64,000 nt of DNA from Tessaracoccus massiliensis (GTDB lineage Bacteria > Actinomycetota > Actinomycetes > Propionibacteriales > Propionibacteriaceae): assembly GCF_000826065.2 (NCBI RefSeq), contig NZ_LN623543.1, forward strand, positions 164,144 to 228,143. The letters run 5' to 3'. This document shows positions 8,863 through 20,695 of the stretch, one piece after another. A program made the position numbers and the translations under genes. Below the pieces are notes generated by a model. That model was not told where the DNA came from. It searched no databases and worked only from the letters and a program-made list of their open reading frames with translations. Every line of letters begins with the position of its first letter. The first letter of the stretch is position 1.

Positions 8863-8893
8863 ATCACCACGAGTTCGCGTCGCTGTGGATAAG
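8863..8893 (-). promoter_or_regulatory. Bipartite upstream element, copy 1 (before DUF4192 gene)
   Basis: Read on the minus strand: CTTATCCACAG, a 7-base spacer, then AACTCGTGGTGAT. Its last base is 29 bases from the DUF4192 start codon. The first half contains a perfect DnaA box (TTATCCACA, 8884-8892). Both halves recur identically, with the same spacer length and the same distance to the start codon, upstream of comEA. Confidence 0.6.
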
Positions 8894-8900
8894 TTTTCGG

Positions 8901-8906
8901 TAGATT
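8901..8906 (+). promoter_or_regulatory. -10 hexamer for a leaderless sugar kinase mRNA
   Basis: TAGATT ends 6 bases before the ATG at 8913, so transcription would begin at or next to the start codon. No ribosome site is present and no good -35 is seen. Confidence 0.4.
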
Positions 8907-8912
8907 GCAGGC

Positions 8913-9839
8913 ATGCGTTTCGTGGTGTGCGGAGAGGCCCTCATCGATCTGATGCCGGAGGAGCAGGTCTCGCCTGCCGAGAGCCGGTGGATCGCACGCT
9001 CCGGGGGAGGCCCATTCAACACGGCCACCGCCTTGGCCCGGCTGGGGGAGGACACCCATTTCCTCGGGCGCCTCAGCAGCGACGCCTTCGGCCGCCAACT
9101 GCGCAGCCACCTCGAGGCCGCCGACGTGCGCCTCGATCTGGCGGTGCCCACCGACGAGGCCACCTCGGTGGCCGTGGTCTCGCTCGATGCGGAGGGCCGT
9201 GCCAGCTACTTCTTCCACTTCGACCAGACGTCCAACTTCAACTGGCAGCGCGGCGAGTTTCCCCAGCTCGAAGCCGACGACTGGCTGCACTTCGGATCCA
9301 TCGGCTCCGTCATCGGGCCGGGCGCCAAGCATGTGCTGGACTTCGTGCGCGGCACGGAGGCGGCGATCAGCTTCGACATCAACGTGCGCCCCTCCACGCT
9401 GCCCAACCGCTCAGAGTACTTCGCACTGGTCTCCGATCTCATGACGGCCGTGGGCAGTAACCACGGCGTCGTCAAAGCCAGCGATGAGGACATCGCCTGG
9501 CTGGTCGACGACCACACCGATCCGCTGGCCTACGCCGAAGCCTGGGCCGAGGAGTTCGGCCTGTCGCTGTTCATCGTCACCCTCGGCCCAGACGGGGCCG
9601 CCGCGGTCAGGCAGGACGGCCGCGTGATCCGCGTGCCGGGCCGCTCCGTGGGCGTGGTCGACACCGTGGGTGCGGGTGACACCTTCATGGCCGGGTTCCT
9701 GTCCGCCTATGTGGACAATCCCGAGGATGTGGCGGGTGCCCTGGACAGGGGCACCGCGGCCGCGGCCATCGTGTGCACGCGGAAGGGCGCCCAGCCCCCG
9801 ACCGCGGCTGAGGTGCAGGCGTTCGTCGCCGCCGGCTGA
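8913..9839 (+). CDS. PfkB-family carbohydrate kinase (fructokinase-like)
   Basis: A 308-residue ribokinase/PfkB-fold sugar kinase that phosphorylates a sugar with ATP in the cytoplasm. The N-terminal signature GGGPFNTATALARLG is at about residues 31-45, and the C-terminal ATP-binding and catalytic signature DTVGAGDTFMAGFLSA is at about 250-265, with Asp of GAGD as the base. The start MRFVVCGEALIDLMP is typical of fructokinases, but the substrate is not proven. There is no ribosome site. A -10-like TAGATT just upstream suggests a leaderless mRNA. The promoter region is shared with the divergent DUF4192 gene. Confidence 0.85.
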   Translation: MRFVVCGEALIDLMPEEQVSPAESRWIARSGGGPFNTATALARLGEDTHFLGRLSSDAFGRQLRSHLEAADVRLDLAVPTDEATSVAVVSLDAEGRASYFFHFDQTSNFNWQRGEFPQLEADDWLHFGSIGSVIGPGAKHVLDFVRGTEAAISFDINVRPSTLPNRSEYFALVSDLMTAVGSNHGVVKASDEDIAWLVDDHTDPLAYAEAWAEEFGLSLFIVTLGPDGAAAVRQDGRVIRVPGRSVGVVDTVGAGDTFMAGFLSAYVDNPEDVAGALDRGTAAAAIVCTRKGAQPPTAAEVQAFVAAG

Positions 9840-9843
9840 GGGA

Positions 9844-9849
9844 TATAGT
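9844..9849 (+). promoter_or_regulatory. Probable -10 box for leuS
   Basis: TATAGT, a near-consensus -10, lies just after the kinase stop codon. It would give a leader of roughly 45 bases before the leuS GTG. The matching -35 is poor. Confidence 0.35.
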
Positions 9850-9902
9850 GAGTCTCCGCGCCGTCATGGCGTGATGTCCAGTTGTGCAATCAGGAGAGAC
9901 TC

Positions 9903-12371
<2,469 letters not shown>

Positions 12372-12376
12372 CGCCA

Positions 12377-12407
12377 CTTATCCACAGTGTCCCCAACTCG
12401 TGGTGAT
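12377..12407 (+). promoter_or_regulatory. Bipartite upstream element, copy 2 (before comEA)
   Basis: CTTATCCACAG, a 7-base spacer, then AACTCGTGGTGAT, ending 29 bases before the comEA ATG. A perfect DnaA box (TTATCCACA) is at 12378-12386. It is identical in both halves, spacer length and distance to the copy upstream of the DUF4192 gene. Confidence 0.6.
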
Positions 12408-12436
12408 TCGGGCCGTCTTTTGGCCACCATGGGGGT

Positions 12437-13276
12437 ATGCAGCACACCGACGCAGAGGAGTTGGCCAGGGCTCGGCTCGCCTATGTGAGCGCGGGCCGGC
12501 CGGCCCTGGGCGCTCCCCGACGTGCGCTGGTTGAGCCCGCCTCCCCGTTGGTTGAGCCCGGCTCGCCCCATACGTTGGTTGAGCCCGGCTCGCCCCGCGA
12601 GCCGGTGTCGAAACCCCCGCAGCTGACAACCGACGTTGATCCAGAGCATCTGAGCACCCTTCTTCCCCGGCCTCCGCTGACCGTCAAACACCTCATGGTG
12701 GTGGCCGTGCTGGTGCTCTGCGGCGTCGGCGTCGCGGTGGCTGCCCTCAGCCGCAGCGCGGCCACCGAGGTCCCCATCGCGCCGGTGACCGTCAGCCAGG
12801 CCCCGGCCCCGCCGTCCAGCCCGCCTCCGGTGGTGATGCTGCGCGTCCACGTGGCCGGCGCGGTCAGCGAACCGGGCGTGGTCACGCTGCCGGAGGGCAC
12901 CATCGTGCAGGACGCCATTCTCGCGGCCGGAGGGCTGGCCGAAAGCGCTGACCCGGCCGGGCTGAACCTGGCGGCTCCCGTCTCGGATGGGATGCAGATC
13001 CTCATCGGCACCGTGGGTGACCCGCTGGGTGAGGTGGTGGGGGCGGCCCCGTCGTCGGCCAGCGGCGGAGACGGTGGGCAGGGCGGCTTGGTCAACCTGA
13101 ACACCGCGGGGCAGGCGGAGTTGGAGTCGCTGCCGGGGGTCGGGCCGGTGATGGCCCAGTCAATCCTGGCCTGGCGGGAAGAGAGCGGCCCGTTCACCGC
13201 TGTGGAGGACCTGCAGGAGATCAGCGGCATCGGGCCCAAGACCTTTGAGAAGCTGCAGCCCCTCGTGACGGTATGA
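12437..13276 (+). CDS. comEA: ComEA competence DNA-receptor protein
   Basis: A 279-residue membrane-anchored DNA-binding protein for transformation. A cytoplasmic N-terminus is followed by one membrane helix (about residues 84-104), a Pro-rich spacer, an SLBB domain (about 134-195) and a C-terminal double helix-hairpin-helix domain (about 218-279: VNLNTAGQAELESLPGVGPVMAQSIL and LQEISGIGPKTFEKLQ) that binds DNA. Unusually, residues 30-60 are coded by an in-frame repeat (LVEP-P/G-SP three times). comEC starts inside its stop codon. No ribosome site of normal spacing is seen; the conserved element 29 bases upstream probably drives expression. Confidence 0.88.
   Translation: MQHTDAEELARARLAYVSAGRPALGAPRRALVEPASPLVEPGSPHTLVEPGSPREPVSKPPQLTTDVDPEHLSTLLPRPPLTVKHLMVVAVLVLCGVGVAVAALSRSAATEVPIAPVTVSQAPAPPSSPPPVVMLRVHVAGAVSEPGVVTLPEGTIVQDAILAAGGLAESADPAGLNLAAPVSDGMQILIGTVGDPLGEVVGAAPSSASGGDGGQGGLVNLNTAGQAELESLPGVGPVMAQSILAWREESGPFTAVEDLQEISGIGPKTFEKLQPLVTV
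12527..12617 (+). repeat. GTTGGTTGAGCC repeat inside the comEA coding region
   Basis: Three copies of (G)TTGAGCCCG lie at 12527-12539, 12546-12569 and 12573-12596. The last two are a 27-bp period direct repeat sharing CGTTGGTTGAGCCCGGCTCG. They are followed by GAGCCGGTGTCGAAACC at 12599-12615. The pair TTGGTTGAGC / TGTCGAAACC resembles the dispersed intergenic palindromic repeat common in many actinobacterial genomes. Here it lies in frame and codes for the cytoplasmic tail of ComEA. Confidence 0.6.
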
Positions 13277-15673
13277 GCCATGACTGGCGCTTGGCACCGC
13301 TGGCGCTCGCCACTTGGTCAGCGGCCTGGCTGGGCACCTTGGGATGGCGGCCGGAGCGTGATGCGCTGATCGCGGTCTTCGTCGGGCTCGTGCTGCTGAT
13401 CATCGTGGCGCTGCGTGGTTCACGCCTGTGGATCGCCACTGTCATCGGCGTGTTCACCGTCACGTTGCTCATGTCCGGGCTGCAGAGCTGGCAGCGGCAC
13501 ACCTCGCCGCTCGCGGAACTGGCGGCGGACGGGGCCGTGGCACTGGTCGGTGTGCGGCTCCTCGCCGAGCCGCAACCCGCCGAGCGGGTGACCGTGGCGC
13601 GGGTCGAGGTGGGCTGGGTGGAGGCCCGGGGGAAGCGGGTGGAGACGCGGGTCCCGGTGGTGGTGCTCGCCAGCGGGGGCCTGGGCGCGGAGCGAGTGCG
13701 TGGCGCGGGTCGAGGTGGGCTGGGTGGAGGCCCGGGGGAAGCGGGTGGAGACGCGGGTCCCGGTGGTGGTGCTCGCCAGCGGGGACCTGGGCGCGGAGCT
13801 ACTGCAGCTGACGGCTGGGGCGAGCTATGAGCTGCGGGTCCGGCTCGGCGCAGCGGAGCCCCAGGAGAGCGAAGCTGCCGTGTTCAGCCTCCGCGAGATC
13901 CGGCACCAGGTGAAAGGCCCCAACGTGGTCGACCGCGCGGTCAACGCGATGCGGCAAGGCCTCCGGGACGCGGTGGCGCACTCTCCGCCCAGACAGGCGG
14001 CGTTGGTACCGTCGCTGGTGGTGGGGGACACCTCAGCCGTCGACGCCACGATGCGCGAGCAGTTCCAGGTCACAGCGCTGACCCATCTGATGGCGGTCAG
14101 CGGCGCCAACCTCACCCTGATGCTGGGCGTGGTGCTGGCTGCGGTCCGTGCCCTCGGGTTGCGGGGCTGGAGTGTGCGGATCGCCGCGGTGGGAGGCGTG
14201 GCGGCCTTCGTGCTGATCTGCGGGCAGGAACCCTCTGTCTACCGGGCCGCGGCCATGGGGTTGGTGTCCCTCGCCGCCGTCGGGGTGGGGGTGGGAAAGC
14301 GGAGCGTCCGTGCGCTGTGTGTCGCCATCCTCGCGTTGGTGTGGCTGGATCCGTGGATGGCCCGGTCCGTCGGCTTCGCGCTGTCCGCGTCGGCCTGCGC
14401 CGGCATCGTGCTGCTCGGCCCCCACTTCGTGGCCGCGCTCTCCCGATGGGCGCCCCGTTGGGCCGCCGAAGCGTTGGCCGTGCCGCTCTCGGCACAACTG
14501 GCTACCCAGCCGATCATCACGTGGCTGAGCGACCAGGTCTCCGTGGTGGGGGTGGTCACCAACGTGCTGGCCGGCCCGTTCGTGGGCCCGACCACAGTGT
14601 TGGGCTTCGTCGCGGCGCTGCTGTGCCTGGCGCCATGGCTGGCCGCCGGCCCGGGGTGGCTGGCCGGTTGGTGCGCCCAGCCCATCCTCTGGTTGGCGGA
14701 ATGGGGCGCAGCGATGCCCACCGCCGCCTGGTCCTGGAGAGGTTCCATGTCCGGGGTGCTGCTGGTGGCGGTGGGGGGCGCCGCGCTGGCGGTGGTCCTC
14801 GTCCGGGCGCTGCAGTACCGCTGGGGCGGGGCCGGTTTCGTGGCGTTGTTCGTGGTGGCCTCCCTCGTCAGGCCGGTGCCGCTGGGGTGGCCGGGGGCGT
14901 GGCAGGCCACGTTCTGCGATGTGGGCCAGGGTGACGCCACCGTGCTCAATGCGGGCCGCGGCGCCGCCGTCGTCGTGGACACCGGCCCGGAGCCAGCCGC
15001 CACCATAGCCTGCCTGGAGTCGCTGCGGATCCGCGAGGTGCCGTTGCTGATCCTGACCCACTACCACGCGGATCACGTGGGCGGCGCCGAAGCGATCGTC
15101 GACAGGTACCGGCCCGCGCTCATCCTCGTCAGGGCCGGGGAGCCCCCACCCTGGCTGGTGGCCGCGGCGCAGGAGGTGGGCGCGGAGGTGCGCAGCACCA
15201 TGCCCGGTGAGCACCTGGAGGTGGGGACTGCATCGTGGACGACGGCATCTGCCTGGGAGCCGCCGGGTGGCGTCGTGCCGGAGGCGGAGGGCGAAGGATC
15301 GGCAGAGAACGATGCCTCGGTGATCGGGGTGGCCTCTGCGGGCGGGCTCCGCGTGCTCCTGGCGGGAGATGCCGAACCGGTGGGGCAGGGCGTGGCGTTG
15401 CGAGCGGCAGACCGGCACGGCGTCAGTCTGACCGCGCACGTGTTGAAGCTGCCGCATCACGGCTCGTCCCGGCAGGAGCGACGCCTCTTCGCAGCCACGG
15501 AAGCGTCGCTGGCCGTGGCCAGCGCGGGGGAGGGCAACCAGTACGGTCACCCCAGTGCCAGCGCGCTGGAACTCGCCCGCTCCATGGGCATGGACATCGC
15601 GCGTACCGACACCCAGGGCGCCCTCGCCGTCGCCCTCACAGACGGGGCGCTGACCGTGCGCGCACACCGGTAG
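13273..15673 (+). pseudogene. comEC: ComEC DNA-uptake channel gene, frameshifted by a 106-bp tandem duplication
   Basis: ComEC is the membrane channel and likely nuclease that brings single-stranded DNA in during transformation. The first frame (13273-13830) gives the N-terminal membrane helices and part of the DUF4131 domain. It then goes out of frame inside the second copy of a tandem duplication. The second frame (open from GTG 13700 to 15673) gives the Competence domain (LTHLMAVSGANLTLMLG) and the C-terminal metallo-beta-lactamase domain (LTHYHADHVGG). Removing one 106-bp unit joins them into a normal 764-residue ComEC. As sequenced it makes no full-length protein, though reinitiation at 13700 could give a version lacking the N-terminal helices. 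It overlaps the comEA stop. Confidence 0.85.
13582..13799 (+). repeat. 106-bp near-perfect tandem duplication inside comEC
   Basis: The blocks starting at 13594 and 13700 (GTGGCGCGGGTCGAGG...) match over about 98 bases, with a single visible difference (GGGGGCC versus GGGGACC). Similarity extends upstream: GAGCGGGTGACCGTGG at 13582 versus GAGCGAGTGCGTGG at 13690. The event may therefore have been an in-frame 108-bp duplication followed by loss of two bases. The 106-bp offset is one more than a multiple of three, so the reading frame breaks. Confidence 0.9.
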
Positions 15674-15743
15674 GGGATACTGGCATCAACGTCACGACGC
15701 TCGAAGAGGAGTCTCATGCTACTCGACAAGTTGTTGGCAGATT

Positions 15744-16293
15744 CTGCACGACGTGGAGGTGGCCCTCGGTGGGGATCGCGTCATCAGCTACTTCGGCATG
15801 CGGTCCTTCGGCATCGGGCGACGCCCATGGCCGCACCAGGTTGCTGCTCAGCGGGGAGCCCTATCTGCCACGCGGGCCTGCTCGATCAGGGGTACTGGCC
15901 CGAAGGCCTCTACACCGCGCCTTCCGACGAGGGCCCTCGCCTACGACGTCCAACTGGCCAAGGACCTGGGCTTCGGTGCTGCGCAAGCACATCAAGATCG
16001 AGCCGTTGCGCTGGTGCCACCACTGCGACGGCCGGCTGTCCAAGATCAGCGAGGAACTGGTCTGAACCTACGACACCGAGGACTGGATGGCGCCCTGGCG
16101 GGCCACCGGTGGGCGCGTGGAGCTGACGTTCATCCCGTTCCACCTCAAGCGCTCAGCCACCGATCTCAAGATCTTCTCGGCCAGCACCCACCAGTGCTTC
16201 GGGCACTGGAGCGGCCGCGTGCTCGACGACTCCGGCGAGTGGGTCCGGGTGGCGGACGTGACCGGGTGGGCAGAGGACGTGCACAACCGCTGG
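15744..16293 (+). pseudogene. Decayed chimera: glycoside hydrolase family 2 fragment joined to DUF2804 C-terminus
   Basis: Read across frames, 15744-16030 gives pieces of a GH2 beta-galactosidase-like enzyme: LHDVEVALGGDRVISYFGMRSFGIG, LLLSGEPYL, LLDQGYWPEGLYTAPSDE, ALAYDVQLAKDLGF and VLRKHIKIEPLRWCHHCD. At least four frameshifts lie between them. From about 16030 it becomes the C-terminal part of a DUF2804 protein (LSKISEELV, TGA at 16063-16065 where Trp is expected, TYDTEDWMAPWRATGGRVELTFIPFHLKRSATDL, THQCFGHWSG, WAEDVHNRW), whose stop is lost. Just upstream, an ATG at 15716 with a good ribosome site (GAGGAG) begins MLLDKLLADS, perhaps the start of yet another lost gene. It is certainly non-functional. 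Confidence 0.75.
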
Positions 16294-16304
16294 GGACGGG
16301 GGGC

Positions 16305-17300
16305 TCAGCGGGTGGTCGGCCGGGGCTCGAGGCCGGCGGCGCGGTACATCGCGTCGATGACCCGCATCCCCGCCACGGCGTCCTCCGGGCCGGTGATCAC
16401 GGGTGTGCCGTTGCACACGGCGTCGACGAAGACGGCCAACTGCGCTGCGTAGCTGGTGGGCTCGGCGGGCACCTCCACGGTGGTGGTGCCCGTCTCCGTG
16501 GTGAGGGTGAGGCTGTTGCCCTCCTGCGGCTTGACGAAACCTTCCACCTGGAGCACGCCCTTCGTGCCGGTGATCACGGCGGACTGGCGCTCGGCGTCCT
16601 CCAACAGCGAGCTGGAGACGCGGCCGCTCACCCCTCCCGGGAAACTCAGTTCGGCGCTGAGCGCCTCGTCGAGCCGGGGGTCCTCGGAGGGACGGGCCTC
16701 CGAGGAGACGACCTCGGGTTCCTCTCCCACCACGCTGCGCACGAAGTGCAGGGCGTAACAGCCCAGGTCCATGGTGGAACCGCCCGCGAGCTCCTGGTTG
16801 TAGCGGATGTTGGTGCGATCTGGCAACGTGATGTCGAAGTCCGCCTCGATCTCGGTGATCTCGCCGACGGCACCGTCCGCGATGAGCTTGAGTACCTCGG
16901 CCATGAGGCGGTGGTAGCGGTAGTGGAAGGCCTCCATCACCACCCGGTCTGACTCCGCCGCGCGGCGGGCCACCTCCTCGGCCTCCTCTGCGTTCGAGGC
17001 GAACGGCTTCTCCACCAGCACATGCTTGCCGGCGTCGAGTGCGGCCATCGTCCACTTGCCGTGCTCCGAGTTGGGCAGCGGGATGTAGACGGCGTCGATC
17101 TCGGGATCAGCCAGCAGAGCCTCGTAGGAATCGTGCACCCGGCCGATGCCGTGCTCCTGAGCGAAGGACTCGGCCCTGGAGCGGCTGCGGGCGGCCACTG
17201 CGACGAGAGCGACGTCCGGGTTGCTCTGGGCCGGCGCGATCAGCGCGCTGGGGGTGATGCCCGCGGCGCCGAGGATGCCGAAGCGGATGGGCTGGTTCAT
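16305..17300 (-). CDS. Gfo/Idh/MocA-family NAD(P)-dependent oxidoreductase
   Basis: A 331-residue dehydrogenase of the glucose-fructose oxidoreductase / inositol dehydrogenase family. It has an N-terminal Rossmann fold (RFGILGAAGITPSALI), the family motif VEKPFASN (EKP holds the catalytic Lys), a His-containing YRYHRLM stretch, and a C-terminal alpha/beta domain with GGSTMDLGCYALHFVR. The substrate is probably a sugar or polyol, but this is not determinable. The start at 17298-17300 is set by AGGAG 6-7 bases upstream; the frame remains open further upstream only as antisense to holA. It faces the glycosidase pseudogene, which hints at a lost sugar-degradation cluster here. Confidence 0.85.
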   Translation of the reverse strand: MNQPIRFGILGAAGITPSALIAPAQSNPDVALVAVAARSRSRAESFAQEHGIGRVHDSYEALLADPEIDAVYIPLPNSEHGKWTMAALDAGKHVLVEKPFASNAEEAEEVARRAAESDRVVMEAFHYRYHRLMAEVLKLIADGAVGEITEIEADFDITLPDRTNIRYNQELAGGSTMDLGCYALHFVRSVVGEEPEVVSSEARPSEDPRLDEALSAELSFPGGVSGRVSSSLLEDAERQSAVITGTKGVLQVEGFVKPQEGNSLTLTTETGTTTVEVPAEPTSYAAQLAVFVDAVCNGTPVITGPEDAVAGMRVIDAMYRAAGLEPRPTTR

Positions 17301-17373
17301 GGGTGACTCCTTCTGCCTGCCGCCCATGTTAGCGGGCGAGAAAATGTCGCAGGTTCCTGGCAGGATCAGTGCC

Positions 17374-18342
17374 ATGACCTCTTCTCCCTTCGGCACCTCC
17401 GTCCTGATCACGGGCCCGGAACAGCTGCTCGCGCAGCGCATCGTGGCCGAGACCAGGCAACGCGCCCTGGTGGCCCATCCGGAGGCGGAGGTCAATGAGA
17501 TCAACGCCTCAGAGCTCGAAGACGCCATGCTGTCCGAGGTGATCGGCGGCTCGTTGTTCTCCAGCCACATCGTCGCCGTCATCGACGACGTGGGCTCGTG
17601 CCCGCCTGCGGTGGTGGACCAGTTGGTGGCCGCGGCCGCCAACCCGCCGGAGGACCTCTGCCTGATCCTGCTTCATCCGGGCGGGGTCAAGGGCAAGGGC
17701 CTCATCGACAAGCTGAAGAAGGCCAAGGTACGGGTGGAGACTGTGGCCGCCATGAAGCCTTGGGAGGTGCCCAGCTTCGTGCTGGCGGAGGCGAAACGCC
17801 AGAAGATCCGGATGCACCAGGACGCGGCAGACGAACTGGTCGCCGCCGTCGGCCATGATCTGAGGGCGCTCGCCTCCGCCATCAACCAGCTGGTCGCAGA
17901 TTCCGGGGCCAACGAGATCGACGCGGCGCTGGTGCGCCGCTACTTCGCCGGGCGGGCGGAGGTCTCAGGCTTCGCGGTGGCGGATGCCGTGCTCGCCTGC
18001 AACCCCACCATCGCCATGGAACGCCTGCGTTGGGCTCTGGAGACGGGGGTGGCGCCGGTGTTGATCACCAGCGCGGTGGCCAGCTCCTTCCGGGGCCTCG
18101 CCAAGTACCTGGATGCCCAGAAGAGCCGGCTTCGTGGCGCGGATCTGGCCCGGCACATCGGCGTGCCGCCCTTCAAGATCAAGGATTACGCCAGGGCGTC
18201 GAACACCTGGCAGGTGGGCGGGGTGGCCGAAGCCATCCGGCTCATCGCCAAGGGAGACGCAGAGGTCAAGGGAGCGGCCACGGATGCCGCCTTCGCGCTG
18301 GAGCGGATGGTGCTCGGTGTGCTGCAACAGCGACGTCGGTGA
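17374..18342 (+). CDS. holA: DNA polymerase III delta subunit
   Basis: A 322-residue clamp-loader subunit (HolA) that opens the sliding clamp. Visible family features are the N-terminal AAA+-like domain (LITGPEQLLAQRIV, IVAVIDDVG, PGGVKGKGLIDKLKK), the middle region SFVLAEAKRQKIRMHQDAADELVAAVGHDLRALASAINQL and the C-terminal collar domain (YARASNTWQVGGVAEAIRLIAKGDAEVKG). There is no Walker A, as expected for delta. The position downstream of comEC and upstream of rpsT is the usual actinobacterial order. The start ATG 17374 has CAGGA upstream. Confidence 0.93.
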   Translation: MTSSPFGTSVLITGPEQLLAQRIVAETRQRALVAHPEAEVNEINASELEDAMLSEVIGGSLFSSHIVAVIDDVGSCPPAVVDQLVAAAANPPEDLCLILLHPGGVKGKGLIDKLKKAKVRVETVAAMKPWEVPSFVLAEAKRQKIRMHQDAADELVAAVGHDLRALASAINQLVADSGANEIDAALVRRYFAGRAEVSGFAVADAVLACNPTIAMERLRWALETGVAPVLITSAVASSFRGLAKYLDAQKSRLRGADLARHIGVPPFKIKDYARASNTWQVGGVAEAIRLIAKGDAEVKGAATDAAFALERMVLGVLQQRRR

Positions 18343-18356
18343 CGGAGGGGACGCAA

Positions 18357-18392
18357 AACAGCGCCTTGACGACCGAGGGCCAAGGCGCTGTT
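18357..18392. terminator. Terminator hairpin between holA and rpsT
   Basis: Stem AACAGCGCCTTG (18357-18368) pairs with CAAGGCGCTGTT (18381-18392) around a 12-base loop. On the minus strand it ends in TTTT, so it mainly ends rpsT transcription. It lies between convergent genes. Confidence 0.75.
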
Positions 18393-18423
18393 GCTTAGAC
18401 GAGCAGCAGCTTGAGGTGCTGGA

Positions 18424-18684
18424 TCAGATGCCAGCGACGGCGGTCGCGATCTTCGACTTGCGGTTCGCGGCCTGGTTCTTGTGGATAACGCCCTTGCTCA
18501 CGGCCTTGTCGAGCGCGCGGTTGGCGACGACGAGCAGCTCAGCTGCCTTGTCGGCCTCACCATCGGCGACGGCGTTGCGGACGTTGCGGATGTGGGTGCG
18601 CAGCTGCGACTTGACCGCCTTGTTGCGGAGACGGGCGATCTCGTTGGTCTTGTTGCGCTTCATCTGGGACTTGATGTTTGCCAC
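18424..18684 (-). CDS. rpsT: 30S ribosomal protein S20
   Basis: An 86-residue basic, all-helical protein that binds 16S rRNA early in 30S assembly. [34 protein letters not shown] at the N-terminus and [19 protein letters not shown] at the C-terminus are the standard S20 conserved regions. Single gene with its own terminator, convergent with holA. An apparent DnaA box inside it is simply the codons for V-I-H-K. Confidence 0.97.
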   Translation of the reverse strand: MANIKSQMKRNKTNEIARLRNKAVKSQLRTHIRNVRNAVADGEADKAAELLVVANRALDKAVSKGVIHKNQAANRKSKIATAVAGI

Positions 18685-18865
18685 GGGGCAGGCCTCTTTA
18701 CAAATCTAAAGGGTGGGTACTCGGTCACTCTGCGTTTGCACGCGACGCTCAAGCTTACCTGAGCGCCGCCATCGCCGCCAAATCGGGGGCTGTGGGTAGC
18801 ATTGTCCTTCGAGCCAGGCTCCATGAGAAGATGGCCTGTCCCTGTCCATTAACGAGGATTAGTTG

Positions 18866-20695
<1,830 letters not shown>

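Noticed and set aside
18480-18488. Perfect DnaA box sequence
   Set aside because: It lies inside rpsT and is fully explained by the conserved codons V-I-H-K. It also lacks the second half of the element seen before comEA.
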